From Kitasatospora phosalacinea (lineage in GTDB: Bacteria > Actinomycetota > Actinomycetes > Streptomycetales > Streptomycetaceae): DNA of 64,000 nucleotides. Of the stretch, positions 38,943-47,537 are shown piece by piece. The stretch lies in contig NZ_JNWZ01000009.1 of assembly GCF_000716545.1 (NCBI RefSeq), positions 42,436 to 106,435 on the forward strand, read 5' to 3'. Each line of letters begins with the position of its first letter. The first letter of the stretch is position 1. Under the pieces are notes generated by a model. That model was not told where the DNA came from. It saw nothing but the letters and a program-made list of their open reading frames with translations, and searched no databases. Made by a program: the position numbers and the translations under genes.

Positions 38943-40625
38943 ATCACTCCCTCCGACTCCGTCCCCACGGACGGCACCCCGCGCGCGGGAACGGCGACAC
39001 CCGCCGTCGAGCTGCGCGGCATCACCAAGCGCTTCCCCGGTGTGGTGGCCAACCACGACATCGACATCACCGTGCGGCGGGGCACCGTGCACGCGCTGAT
39101 GGGCGAGAACGGCGCGGGCAAGTCCACTCTGATGAAGATCCTGTACGGGATGCAGAAGCCGGACGAGGGCACCATCGCCGTCGACGGCGAGCAGGTGGAG
39201 TTCTCCACCCCCGCGGACGCCATCGCGCGCGGCATCGGCATGGTCCACCAGCACTTCATGCTGGCCGACAACTTCACCGTCTGGGAGAACATCGTCCTGG
39301 GCGGCGAGGGCCTGTACGGCATCGGCGCCAGGGCCAAGGCGCGGATCCGCGAGCTGTCCGACCAGTACGGCCTGGGCGTGAAGCCCGACGCGCTGGTCGA
39401 GGACCTCGGCGTCGCCGACCGGCAGCGGGTGGAGATCCTCAAGGTGCTGTACCGCGGCGCCCGGATCCTGATCCTGGACGAGCCGACCGCGGTCCTCGTC
39501 CCGCAGGAGGTCGACGCGCTGTTCGACAACCTGCGCGAGCTCAAGGCCGAGGGCGTCACCGTCATCTTCATCTCGCACAAGCTGCACGAGGTCCTCTCGG
39601 TGGCCGACGCGATCAGCGTGATCCGCCGCGGCACCACCGTCGGCGACGCCGACCCGCGCCGGGTGACCGCCCGCGAGCTGGCCGAGCTGATGGTCGGCGC
39701 CGAACTGCCCTCGCCGCAGAGCCGCGAGTCCACCGTCACCGACACCGAGATGCTCCGGGTCGAGGGCCTGCGGATCGCCAAGCCGGACGCCGAGGGCATC
39801 GAGCGCGTCGTCCTGGACGACGTGTCGCTGCGGATCCGCAAGGGCGAGATCCTCGGCATCGCCGGCGTCGAGGGCAACGGCCAGGCCGAACTGGTCGAGG
39901 CGATCATGGGCATGCTGCCGCTGGACGCCGGCACCGTCACGCTGGACGGCGCCGACCTGACCCGCACCCTGACCCGGGCCCGCCGCGAGGCCGGCATCGG
40001 CTACATCCCCGAGGACCGGCACCGGCACGGCCTGCTGCTGGAAGCCCCGCTGTGGGAGAACCGGATCCTCGGCCACGTCACCGAGCGGCCCAACTCCAAG
40101 GGCGTGCTGCTCGACCCGGCCGGCGCCCGGGCCGACACCCAGCGGATCGTCGAGGAGTACGACGTCCGCACCCCCGGCATCGAGGTCACCGCGGCCTCGC
40201 TGTCCGGCGGCAACCAGCAGAAGCTGATCATCGGCCGGGAGATGAGCCACTCCCCGAAGCTCCTGATCGCCGCCCACCCCACCCGCGGCGTGGACGTCGG
40301 CGCGCAGGCCCAGATCTGGGAGCAGATCCGCTCCGCCCAGCGCGAGGGCCTGGCGGTGCTGCTGATCTCCGCCGACCTGGACGAGCTGATCGGCCTGTCC
40401 GACACCATCCGGGTGATCTACCGCGGCCGCCTGGTCGCCGACGCCGACCCGGCCACCGTCACCGCCGAGGACCTCGGCAGTGCGATGACCGGCGCCGCCA
40501 CCGGCCACATCGAGTCCGACCCGCGAGCCGTGGCCGAGGCGCAGGCCGTCGCCGCCGAGGGCACCGAGGCGTCCACCGGCGCCCCGTCCACCGACACCGC
40601 CGACGACGAGCAGGCGGGGGAGTAG
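38943..40625 (+). CDS. Nucleoside ABC transporter ATP-binding protein (twin NBD), probable ATC start
   Basis: 560 residues from 38943. Two nucleotide-binding domains as in YufO/RbsA-type importers. NBD1 has Walker A GENGAGKST, Walker B ILILDEPTAVL and a degenerate signature LGVADRQRVEILK. NBD2 has a degenerate Walker A (GVEGNGQAEL), signature LSGGNQQKLIIG and KLLIAAHPTRGVD. The first in-frame ATG or GTG is 39042, which would remove the beta strand before Walker A (VELRGITKRFPGVVANHDID). Upstream of it the only well-placed codon is ATC 38943, 6 nt after AGGAG. I therefore infer an ATC start. Energises nucleoside uptake with the flanking BMP and permease genes. Confidence 0.85.
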   Translation: MTPSDSVPTDGTPRAGTATPAVELRGITKRFPGVVANHDIDITVRRGTVHALMGENGAGKSTLMKILYGMQKPDEGTIAVDGEQVEFSTPADAIARGIGMVHQHFMLADNFTVWENIVLGGEGLYGIGARAKARIRELSDQYGLGVKPDALVEDLGVADRQRVEILKVLYRGARILILDEPTAVLVPQEVDALFDNLRELKAEGVTVIFISHKLHEVLSVADAISVIRRGTTVGDADPRRVTARELAELMVGAELPSPQSRESTVTDTEMLRVEGLRIAKPDAEGIERVVLDDVSLRIRKGEILGIAGVEGNGQAELVEAIMGMLPLDAGTVTLDGADLTRTLTRARREAGIGYIPEDRHRHGLLLEAPLWENRILGHVTERPNSKGVLLDPAGARADTQRIVEEYDVRTPGIEVTAASLSGGNQQKLIIGREMSHSPKLLIAAHPTRGVDVGAQAQIWEQIRSAQREGLAVLLISADLDELIGLSDTIRVIYRGRLVADADPATVTAEDLGSAMTGAATGHIESDPRAVAEAQAVAAEGTEASTGAPSTDTADDEQAGE

Positions 40626-40629
40626 CCAC

Positions 40630-41796
40630 ATGACCAGTCCCAACCCCCCGGTCGCGCCGGCGGCCAAGCGGTCGCTGCGCGAGCGCGTCGACCTGGAGCG
40701 GATCGGGCTCGCCCTGGCCGCCCCCGTGCTGGCGGTGCTGCTGTCGCTGATCATCGCCGGCGGCCTGCTGGCGGTCTCCGGCCGCGACCCGTTCGACGCG
40801 TTCTCCATCATGTGGAACTACGGCACCGCGTCCGACGGACAGGTCGCCGTGCTGAACAAGGCCACCGTGTACTACCTGGCCGCGGCCGCCGCCGCGTTCG
40901 GGTTCCGGATGAACCTGTTCAACATCGGCATCGAGGGCCAGTACAAGCTGGCCATGATGTTCGCCGCGTTCGTCGGCAGCCAGGTCGACCTGCCGGCCTT
41001 CCTGCAGATCCCGCTGCTGCTGGTCGTCGCGATGTGCGTCGGCGGCCTGTGGGCGTCGATCGCCGGCCTGCTGAAGGTCTACCGGGGCGTCAGCGAGGTC
41101 ATCTCGACCATCATGCTGAACGCCATCGCCACCGCCGTGATCGGCGTGCTGCTGGTGCCCGGCATCTTCGCGCCGAAGACCAGCGGCACCACCAACTCGA
41201 TCCAGACCGGCAAGATCTCCGAGTCCAGCCACTTCTTCTCGATCGAGACCCAGGGCGGCACCCTGTGGGGCTTCGTCGTGATCGCGGTGCTGGTCGGGGT
41301 GGTCTTCCAGTTCACCCTGAACCGCACCCGGTTCGGCTTCGACCTGCGCGCCACCGGCCGCTCGGAGAGCGCCGCCGGCGCCTCCGGCGTCAACGTCAAG
41401 CGCATGGTGATCACCTCCATCGTGGTCTCCGGCGCGCTGGCCGGCCTGGTCGGCCTGCCCGAACTCATGCAGAACACCCCGTACTTCGGGCAGAACGTGC
41501 AGACCGGCCTCGGCTTCATCGGCATCTCGGTGGCGCTGCTCGGCCGCAACACCCCGATCGGCATCGCGTTCTCCGCGCTGCTGTTCGCCTTCCTGGACGC
41601 CTCCGGCGCCCAGTTGCCCACCCGGGGCGACTACCCGTCCGAGATCATCCCGGTGATCCAGGGCACCATCGTCATCTGCGTCGTCGTGGCCTACGAACTG
41701 GTGCGCCGCTACGGCCTCAAGCGCCAGCAGCAGAAGGTCGGCGCCGAGCTCGCCGCGCAGGCTGCCGCGGCCGCCCAGAAGGAGGTCGCGGCATGA
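40630..41796 (+). CDS. Nucleoside ABC transporter permease (YufP type)
   Basis: 388 residues, about eight to ten membrane helices. Branched-chain/monosaccharide-type permease fold: FGFRMNLFNIGIEGQYKLAM, SEVISTIMLNAIATAVIGV, and FDLRATGRSESAAGASGVNV before the last helices (the EAA-like coupling loop). The longer of the two permeases, which fits YufP. The ATG is 4 bp after the ATPase stop with GGGGGAG upstream, and the stop overlaps the next permease start (ATGA). Confidence 0.95.
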   Translation: MTSPNPPVAPAAKRSLRERVDLERIGLALAAPVLAVLLSLIIAGGLLAVSGRDPFDAFSIMWNYGTASDGQVAVLNKATVYYLAAAAAAFGFRMNLFNIGIEGQYKLAMMFAAFVGSQVDLPAFLQIPLLLVVAMCVGGLWASIAGLLKVYRGVSEVISTIMLNAIATAVIGVLLVPGIFAPKTSGTTNSIQTGKISESSHFFSIETQGGTLWGFVVIAVLVGVVFQFTLNRTRFGFDLRATGRSESAAGASGVNVKRMVITSIVVSGALAGLVGLPELMQNTPYFGQNVQTGLGFIGISVALLGRNTPIGIAFSALLFAFLDASGAQLPTRGDYPSEIIPVIQGTIVICVVVAYELVRRYGLKRQQQKVGAELAAQAAAAAQKEVAA

Positions 41797-43058
41797 GCAC
41801 CGCAGTCGCCGACAAGCCCAAGTCGCCGGTCGCGTCCGCGAAGCGGACCAAACTCACCTGGCCGGTGGTGCTGCTGCTGATCGCGCTCGCCCTGGTGCTG
41901 TTCGCCGCGGTCGGCGCCGCCACCGGCAACCACGGCCTGACCTCGTCCGGCCAGATCTCCGCCGCGCTGGCCTCCGCCGTGCCGATCGCGATGGCCGGCC
42001 TCGGCGGCCTGTGGTCGGAGCGCGCGGGCGTGGTCAACATCGGCCTCGAAGGCATGATGGTGGCCGGCACCTTCTGCGGCGCCTGGGGCGGCTTCCTGGT
42101 CAACCCCTGGGTCGGCCTGCTGGCCGGCATGGCCGGCGGCGCGCTCGGCGGCCTGCTGCACGCGCTGGTCACCGTCACCTTCGGCGTCGACCACATCGTC
42201 TCCGGCGTCGGCATCAACCTGCTGATCCCCGGCATCTGCGCGTACGTCAACCGGATCTACTACAAGGACTACGTGGTCGACGGGGCCGGCGCCAACCAGT
42301 CGCCGCCCTCGGAATCGCTGCCCACCTTCACCTTCCCCGGCCTGTCCGGCTGGCTGGACGGCATCGAGAAGCACCACTGGTTCCTGGTCTCCGACGTGGC
42401 CGGCATCGTCCGCGGCCTGGTCACCGAGCTGTCGGTGGTCACCCTGATCGCCGCCGCGCTCCTGGTCGCCAGCTACTTCCTGCTCTGGCGCACCGTGTTC
42501 GGCCTGCGGCTGCGCTCCTGCGGCGAGAACCCGACCGCCGCCGAGTCGCTGGGCGTCAACGTCTACAAGTACAAGTACCTCGCGGTGATCTCCTCCGGCG
42601 CCTTCGCGGGCCTCGGCGGCGCGTACCTCTCGCTGGTCGCCGCGCACTTCTACCGGGACGGCCAGACCCAGGGCCGCGGCTTCATCGGCCTGGCCGCGAT
42701 GATCTTCGGCAACTGGATGCCGGGCGGCCTGGCCGCCGGCGCGGGCCTGTTCGGCTTCACCGACAGCCTCCAGCTGCGCGACGCCGACTCGGTGCACGTG
42801 CTGCTGCTGGTGGTCGCCATCGCGATGGCGCTGCTCGCGCTCTGGCAGTCCTACCGCCGCAAGTTCACCGCCGGTGTGACCAGCATCCTGGTCGCGGCCG
42901 GCGTCGCCACCTGGTACGCCTGCACCGACGAGGTGCAGCGCCCGCTGATCGTCGCCACCCCGTACGTGATCACCCTGGTGGTGCTCGCGCTGGCCTCGCA
43001 GCGGCTGCGGATGCCGAAGGCCGACGGCCAGGTCTACCGCAAGGGGCAGGCCAAGTGA
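41793..43058 (+). CDS. Nucleoside ABC transporter permease (YufQ type)
   Basis: 421 residues. Second membrane subunit: WSERAGVVNIGLEGMMVAGT, FGVDHIVSGVGINLLIPGIC, the coupling loop LRLRSCGENPTAAESLGVNV and AAMIFGNWMPGGLAAGAGLF. An extra C-terminal pair of hydrophobic segments (about 350-410) makes it longer than typical YufQ proteins. It overlaps the previous permease by 4 bp and cdd by 4 bp (GTGA), so the whole transporter-cdd unit is translationally coupled. Confidence 0.95.
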   Translation: MSTAVADKPKSPVASAKRTKLTWPVVLLLIALALVLFAAVGAATGNHGLTSSGQISAALASAVPIAMAGLGGLWSERAGVVNIGLEGMMVAGTFCGAWGGFLVNPWVGLLAGMAGGALGGLLHALVTVTFGVDHIVSGVGINLLIPGICAYVNRIYYKDYVVDGAGANQSPPSESLPTFTFPGLSGWLDGIEKHHWFLVSDVAGIVRGLVTELSVVTLIAAALLVASYFLLWRTVFGLRLRSCGENPTAAESLGVNVYKYKYLAVISSGAFAGLGGAYLSLVAAHFYRDGQTQGRGFIGLAAMIFGNWMPGGLAAGAGLFGFTDSLQLRDADSVHVLLLVVAIAMALLALWQSYRRKFTAGVTSILVAAGVATWYACTDEVQRPLIVATPYVITLVVLALASQRLRMPKADGQVYRKGQAK

Positions 43059-43465
43059 CGGCCCCCGGGGAGGTTCCGGCGGCCGAGGTCGACTGGGCGG
43101 CGCTGCGGGAGGCCGCCCGCGAGGCGATGCGGCACGCGTACGCGCCCTACAGCAAGTACCCGGTCGGGGCCGCCGCCCTGGTCGAGGACGGCCGCACGGT
43201 GGTCGGCTGCAACGTGGAGAACGCCTCGTACGGCCTGGGCCTGTGCGCCGAGTGCGGGCTGGTCTCCGCGCTGCACGCCTCCGGCGGCGGCCGGCTGGTG
43301 GCGTTCACCTGCGTGGACGGCGGCGGCGAGCTGCTGATGCCGTGCGGGCGCTGCCGCCAGCTGCTGTACGAGCACGGCGGGCCGGACCTGCTGGTCGAAC
43401 TGCCCTCCGGGGTGCGGCCGATGAGCGAGGTGCTGCCGGACGCGTTCGGGCCGGAGAAGTTGTAG
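43055..43465 (+). CDS. cdd: Cytidine deaminase
   Basis: 136 residues. Zinc enzyme deaminating cytidine or deoxycytidine to (deoxy)uridine. Substrate and zinc motifs: YAPYSKYPVGAAAL, GCNVENASYGLGLCAECGLV (first zinc Cys with the catalytic Glu) and MPCGRCRQLLYEHG (two more zinc Cys). The usual tetrameric small-form length. GTG overlaps the permease stop, so uptake and the first catabolic step are co-expressed. A terminator hairpin follows 22 bp after the stop. Confidence 0.96.
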   Translation: MTAPGEVPAAEVDWAALREAAREAMRHAYAPYSKYPVGAAALVEDGRTVVGCNVENASYGLGLCAECGLVSALHASGGGRLVAFTCVDGGGELLMPCGRCRQLLYEHGGPDLLVELPSGVRPMSEVLPDAFGPEKL

Positions 43466-43477
43466 CCCTTTCTTTTG

Positions 43478-43489
43478 TTACGCGCGTAG
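43478..43489. promoter_or_regulatory. TTACGCGCGTAG operator variant upstream of deoA
   Basis: One change from CTACGCGCGTAG; the ten-base core TACGCGCGTA is intact. TAGAGT (43487-43492) at its right edge is a plausible -10, so a bound repressor would block the promoter. It is sandwiched between cdd and a hairpin. Confidence 0.62.
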
Positions 43490-43520
43490 AGTGTCGCGGG
43501 AGGACATCCCGCGACACTCT
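43488..43520. terminator. 14-bp perfect hairpin between cdd and deoA
   Basis: AGAGTGTCGCGGGA / TCCCGCGACACTCT with loop GGACA. It starts inside the operator and -10 region, so it most likely ends the transporter-cdd transcript while deoA uses its own promoter overlapping the stem. If deoA transcripts started further upstream, it could instead act as an attenuator. Confidence 0.8.
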
Positions 43521-43549
43521 TCGCATTTCACCTCTTCTGGAGCACGTGT

Positions 43550-44827
43550 ATGGACGCCATCTCCGTCATCCGGGCCAAGCGCGACCGGGGCGAACTGACC
43601 GACCCCCAGATCGACTGGGTCATCGACGCCTACACCCGCGGCGAGGTCGCCGACGAGCAGATGTCCGCCCTCGCGATGGCCATCCTGCTCAACGGCATGA
43701 CGGCCCGGGAGATCAGCCGGTGGACCGACGCGATGATCCGGTCCGGCGAGCGGATGGACTTCTCCCCGCTCGGCGTCCCCACCGCCGACAAGCACTCCAC
43801 CGGTGGCGTCGGCGACAAGATCACCCTCCCGCTCGCCCCGCTGGTCGCCGCCTGCGGCGCCGCCGTCCCGCAGCTCTCCGGCCGCGGCCTCGGCCACACC
43901 GGCGGCACCCTCGACAAGCTGGAGTCGATCCCCGGCTGGCGGGCCCTGCTCTCCAACGAGGAGATGCTCGCCGTCCTGCGCTCCGCCGGCGCCGTCATCT
44001 GCGCCGCCGGCGACGGGCTCGCCCCCGCCGACAAGAAGCTCTACGCCCTGCGCGACGTCACCGGCACCGTCGAGGCGATCCCGCTGATCGCCTCCTCGAT
44101 CATGTCCAAGAAGATCGCCGAGGGCACCGGCGCCCTCGTCCTGGACGTCAAGGTCGGCTCCGGCGCGTTCATGAAGAACCTCGACGACGCCCGCGAACTC
44201 GCCCGCACCATGGTCGGGCTGGGCCGCTCGGCGGGCGTCGCCACGGTCGCCCTGCTCACCGACATGTCCACCCCGCTCGGCCTCACCGCCGGCAACGCGC
44301 TCGAAGTCCGCGAGTCGGTCGAGGTGCTGGCCGGCGGCGGCCCCGCCGACGTCGTCGAGCTCACCCTCGCCCTCGCCCGCGAGATGCTCGCCGCCGCGGG
44401 CGTCCACGGCAAGGACCCGGCCGACGCCCTGCGCGACGGCTCCGCCATGGACCACTGGCGCCGCATGATCACCGCCCAGGGCGGCGACCCCGACGCCCCC
44501 CTGCCCGTCGCCCGCGAACAGCACGTCGTCCCCGCCCCCGCCACCGGCGTCCTCACCGCCCTCGACGCCTACGCCGTCGGCGTCACCGCCTGGCGCCTCG
44601 GCGCCGGCCGCGCCCGCAAGGAGGACCCCGTCCAGGCCGGTGCCGGCGTCGAGCTCCACGCCAAGCCCGGCGACACCGTCACCGCCGGCCAGCCCCTGCT
44701 CACCCTGCACACCGACACCCCCGAGCGCCTCCCCTACGCCCTGGAGGCCCTGGAGGGCGCCGTCACCGTCGCCCCGGCCGGCACGGCGTTCACCCCGGCG
44801 CCGATCGTCCTGGACCGGATCGGCTAG
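43550..44827 (+). CDS. deoA: Thymidine (pyrimidine-nucleoside) phosphorylase
   Basis: 425 residues. Splits thymidine or uridine with phosphate to the base and (deoxy)ribose-1-phosphate. Features: DAISVIRAKRDRGELTDPQI, phosphate-binding DKHSTGGVGDKITLPLAPLV, SGRGLGHTGGTLDKLESIPG (family signature), ALVLDVKVGSGAFMKN, and the C-terminal alpha/beta lobe ending in VAPAGTAFTP. ATG 43550 has GGAG upstream. Own promoter with the TTACGCGCGTAG operator variant. Confidence 0.97.
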   Translation: MDAISVIRAKRDRGELTDPQIDWVIDAYTRGEVADEQMSALAMAILLNGMTAREISRWTDAMIRSGERMDFSPLGVPTADKHSTGGVGDKITLPLAPLVAACGAAVPQLSGRGLGHTGGTLDKLESIPGWRALLSNEEMLAVLRSAGAVICAAGDGLAPADKKLYALRDVTGTVEAIPLIASSIMSKKIAEGTGALVLDVKVGSGAFMKNLDDARELARTMVGLGRSAGVATVALLTDMSTPLGLTAGNALEVRESVEVLAGGGPADVVELTLALAREMLAAAGVHGKDPADALRDGSAMDHWRRMITAQGGDPDAPLPVAREQHVVPAPATGVLTALDAYAVGVTAWRLGAGRARKEDPVQAGAGVELHAKPGDTVTAGQPLLTLHTDTPERLPYALEALEGAVTVAPAGTAFTPAPIVLDRIG

Positions 44828-45143
44828 CGGTGCGCCGGCGTCCTGCCGACCGCCGCGGGCGCGCAGGACGCCGGTGCCGAGCTTCCAGGGGCCGACGGTG
44901 ATCGCGCCGCCGAAGGCGCAGCTCCCGCGGTCGGCGCGGGCCGGTGCGGAGCGGACGATGCCGGTGCCCAGGCGGGGGTCGACCAGCAGGTGGAGCGGGA
45001 CGCCCGTGGCGGCGCAGGAGGCCCGGGGACGGGTTCTCCAGGGGTGGGTCCGGGATCCCCCGTCCGGGGGTGGCGAGCCGGGCGGCCAGTTGACGGCGGA
45101 CCAGGTCGGCCGGCGCCCGCGGCACCGGGTGGTCGTCGGTCAT
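44828..45143 (-). pseudogene. Frameshifted small gene downstream of the MFS transporter
   Basis: An ATG at 45143 overlaps the MFS stop (ATGA) and opens a convincing frame (TDDHPVPRAPADLVRRQLAA ... GIPDPPLENP) to about 45030. After that, the good coding signal (almost every third base G or C) moves to another frame reading CAATGVPLHLLVDPRLGTGI ... CAFGGAITVGPWKLGTGVLR to about 44850. No stop falls at a sensible place in either frame before the deoA 3' end. This looks like one gene of about 95 residues broken by a 1-base indel. Family not recognised. Confidence 0.55.
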
Positions 45144-46414
45144 GCCCGGACGGCAGCGGCCTGCTCGCGGCGGGCCGTGACGGCGCGGCGGGTGGCGTAG
45201 AGGGTGACGCCGGCCGCGCAGGCCATGGCGGTGAGGGCGACGGCGGCGGTGCCCGGCCAGCCGGTGGAGTGGTAGGCGTCGGCGCCCAGGGTGCCGCCGA
45301 GGCTGTTGCCCAGGTAGTAGGCGATCAGGTAGAGGGCGGACGCCTGGGCGCGGCCGGTGGTGGCGGTGCGGCCGACGGCGGAGGAGGCGGTGGCGTGGCC
45401 GGCGAAGAAGCCGGCGGTGATCAGGACCAGGCCGAGGACGGCGCAGGCCAGGGAGCCCGCGAGGGAGAGCAGCAGGCCCGCCGTGGTGGTGGCGATCGCC
45501 AGGTAGAGGGTGCCGCGGCGGCCGCAGCGGGCGGTCAGCCGGCCCGCCGAGGCGGAGGACGCGGTGCCGACCAGGTAGACCACGAAGATCGACGCGGCCA
45601 CCGACTGCGGCAGGTGGAAGGGCGCGGCCGTCAGCCGGTAGCCGACCGTGTTGTAGACCGCGCCGAACACGGCCATGAACAGCATCCCCAGCGCGTACAG
45701 CCGCAGCAGCAGCGGGTCGCGCAGGTGCCCGGTGACGGTCGCGGCCAGCGCCCGGGCGTCCACCGGCGCGCGGCGGAAGTGCCGGGCGCGCGGCACCAGC
45801 GCGCGGAAGGCCAGCGCGGCCAGCAGCGCCAGCGCGGCGGACACCGCGAGGCCCCAGCGCCAGCCCCACGCGGCGCCGGCCCAGCCCGAGACCAGCCGGC
45901 CGCCCATCCCGCCGATCGAGTTGCCCGCCACGTACAGCCCCATCGCGGAGGCCAGCGCCGTCGGGTGCACCTCCTCGGCCAGGTAGGCCATCGCGGTGGC
46001 GGGCAGTCCCGCGAGCGCCGCGCCCTGGACGGCGCGCAGCACCACCAGCGTGGTGAGGTCCGGGGCGAACGGCAGGGCCGCGGCGAGCAGCGCGGCGGCC
46101 AGCGTGGAGGCCGTCATCACCGCGGTGCGCCCGTAGCGGTCGGACAGGGCGCTGGCCGGGAGCAGGGCCAGCGCGAGCCCGAGGGTGGAGGCGGAGGCCG
46201 TCCAGCTGGCCTGACCCGGCGTCAGCCCGAGGTCGGCGGAGAGCAGCGGCAGCAGGCCCTGGGTCGAGTACAGCAGGACGAAGGTGGCCACGCCCGCCGC
46301 GAACAGGGCGAGGTTGGCGCGGCGGAAGTCCCGGCTGCCCGGGCGCAGGCGCAGGTCGGTGGCGGCGGGGTGGGCGGTGGCGGGCGCGGACGCCTCGGTA
46401 CTGGCGGGCTGCAT
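45140..46414 (-). CDS. MFS transporter (YnfM-like)
   Basis: 424 residues, 12 membrane helices. Major facilitator superfamily exporter: FVLLYSTQGLLPLLSADLGL, the loop-2 motif LSDRYGRTAVMT between helices 2 and 3, and QGAALAGLPATAMAYLAEE. The pattern, and the divergent LysR regulator, match the YnfM/YnfL-type pairs that export drugs or metabolites. Substrate unknown. Probably controlled by that LysR protein through the TGATGC-N7-GCATCA site. Confidence 0.93.
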   Translation of the reverse strand: MQPASTEASAPATAHPAATDLRLRPGSRDFRRANLALFAAGVATFVLLYSTQGLLPLLSADLGLTPGQASWTASASTLGLALALLPASALSDRYGRTAVMTASTLAAALLAAALPFAPDLTTLVVLRAVQGAALAGLPATAMAYLAEEVHPTALASAMGLYVAGNSIGGMGGRLVSGWAGAAWGWRWGLAVSAALALLAALAFRALVPRARHFRRAPVDARALAATVTGHLRDPLLLRLYALGMLFMAVFGAVYNTVGYRLTAAPFHLPQSVAASIFVVYLVGTASSASAGRLTARCGRRGTLYLAIATTTAGLLLSLAGSLACAVLGLVLITAGFFAGHATASSAVGRTATTGRAQASALYLIAYYLGNSLGGTLGADAYHSTGWPGTAAVALTAMACAAGVTLYATRRAVTARREQAAAVRA

Positions 46415-46440
46415 GACCTCGACGCTAGGACCGGGCCGCC

Positions 46441-46459
46441 TGATGCGTCCAATGCATCA
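46441..46459. promoter_or_regulatory. LysR-type operator TGATGC-N7-GCATCA
   Basis: Perfect 6-bp inverted repeat with a T-N11-A core, between the MFS and LysR genes, which are transcribed apart. It lies 26 bp from the MFS start and 19 bp from the preferred LysR start, the expected place for autoregulation and control of the transporter. Confidence 0.7.
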
Positions 46460-46478
46460 ATGGTGGATCATTCATGCC

Positions 46479-47438
46479 GTGGCACATGAGAGCAGCTCCG
46501 CCCCCGTCCGCCCCGCCGAACTCGGCCCCGACGCCGATGTGATGCTGCTCGCACCGCAGTTGGCGGAGTTCGCGGCCGTCGCCCGGCTGGAGCACGTCAC
46601 CCGGGCCGCGCACCTGCTCGGCATGCCGCAGCCCACCCTGTCGCGTGCCGTCGCCCGGCTCGAAGCCGAACTCGGCGTCGACCTGCTCGCCCGCCAGGGC
46701 CGCGCCGTCCGGCTCACCCGCGCCGGACGCGTCCTGCTGGACGCCGTCGAACGCGCCCTCGCCGAGGTCGAGCGCGGCGTCGAGGCGGCCCGCGCGGAAG
46801 CCGACCCCGCGGCCGGCCGCGTCGCCTTCGGCTTCCTGCACACCATGGGGCCGGACGCCGTCCCCGCCCTGCTGCGCGGCTTCCGCGCCGGGCACCCGCG
46901 GGTGCGCTTCCAGCTCGTGCAGGACTACGGCGCCGCGATGCTGGAACGCCTGCGGGCGGGCGAGCTGGACCTCTGCCTGGTCTCCCCGCTCCCGGACGCG
47001 CCCGACCTGACCGCCCGCCCGCTGGACGAGCAGCGGCTCTTCCTCACCGTCCCCGCCGACCACCGCCTCGCCGCGCGCCGCCGCGTCCGGCTCGCCGAGG
47101 TCGCGGACGAGCCCTGGGTGACGGTCGAGGAGGGGTACGGGCTGCGCCACATCATGGCGGGCTTCTGCGCGGAGGCCGGGTTCACCCCCCGGATCGCCTT
47201 CGAGGGCGAGGAGGTCGAGACGCTGCGCGGCCTGGTCGCCGCCGGCCTCGGCGTCTCCCTCCTCCCGCCCGCGCTCGTCCCCCGCCCGGGCGTGGTCGAA
47301 CTGGAGGTCACCGCCCCGCGCACCCGCCGCGCGATCGGCCTGGCCTGGCCCGCCGCCCGCCCGCTCACGCCGCCGGCGGCGGCCTTCCGCGACTTCGTGC
47401 TCTCGCGGCGGGGGAGCATCGTGTCCCACGACCAGTGA
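46479..47438 (+). CDS. LysR family transcriptional regulator
   Basis: 319 residues. N-terminal winged HTH (LAEFAAVARLEHVTRAAHLL ... PTLSRAVARLEAELGVDLLA), then a periplasmic-binding-like effector domain (VAFGFLHTMGPDAVPALLRG, ELDLCLVSPLPDAPDLTARP, LVAAGLGVSLLPPALVPRPG). GTG 46479 is preferred because upstream ATGs at 46443 and 46452 lie inside the operator. It likely controls the divergent MFS gene in response to a small molecule. Confidence 0.92.
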   Translation: MAHESSSAPVRPAELGPDADVMLLAPQLAEFAAVARLEHVTRAAHLLGMPQPTLSRAVARLEAELGVDLLARQGRAVRLTRAGRVLLDAVERALAEVERGVEAARAEADPAAGRVAFGFLHTMGPDAVPALLRGFRAGHPRVRFQLVQDYGAAMLERLRAGELDLCLVSPLPDAPDLTARPLDEQRLFLTVPADHRLAARRRVRLAEVADEPWVTVEEGYGLRHIMAGFCAEAGFTPRIAFEGEEVETLRGLVAAGLGVSLLPPALVPRPGVVELEVTAPRTRRAIGLAWPAARPLTPPAAAFRDFVLSRRGSIVSHDQ

Positions 47439-47509
47439 GGGCGAGACCGGCGGTCCGGGGCGCACGGCGTGCCCCCGGCGGTGTGCCGTTCGGCGTGGTG
47501 GTAGGCAAT

Positions 47510-47531
47510 CTACGCGCGTAGGGTCTATGCT
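47510..47531 (+). promoter_or_regulatory. add promoter: CTACGCGCGTAG operator plus TATGCT -10, leaderless
   Basis: Perfect operator at 47510-47521, then 4 nt, then TATGCT (47526-47531), then 6 nt to the ATG at 47538. The start codon coincides with the predicted +1 and no ribosome-binding site is present, so the add mRNA should be leaderless. The same arrangement occurs at deoC. Confidence 0.72.
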
Positions 47532-47537
47532 CCGGCA

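Noticed and set aside
39042..40625. ABC ATPase starting at GTG 39042
   Set aside because: This would cut off the beta strand before Walker A and has no ribosome-binding site; the upstream ATC with AGGAG fits the family better.
43488..43520. Riboswitch or attenuator for deoA
   Set aside because: The hairpin overlaps the promoter and operator of deoA, so it should not be in the deoA mRNA. A terminator for the cdd operon explains it more simply.
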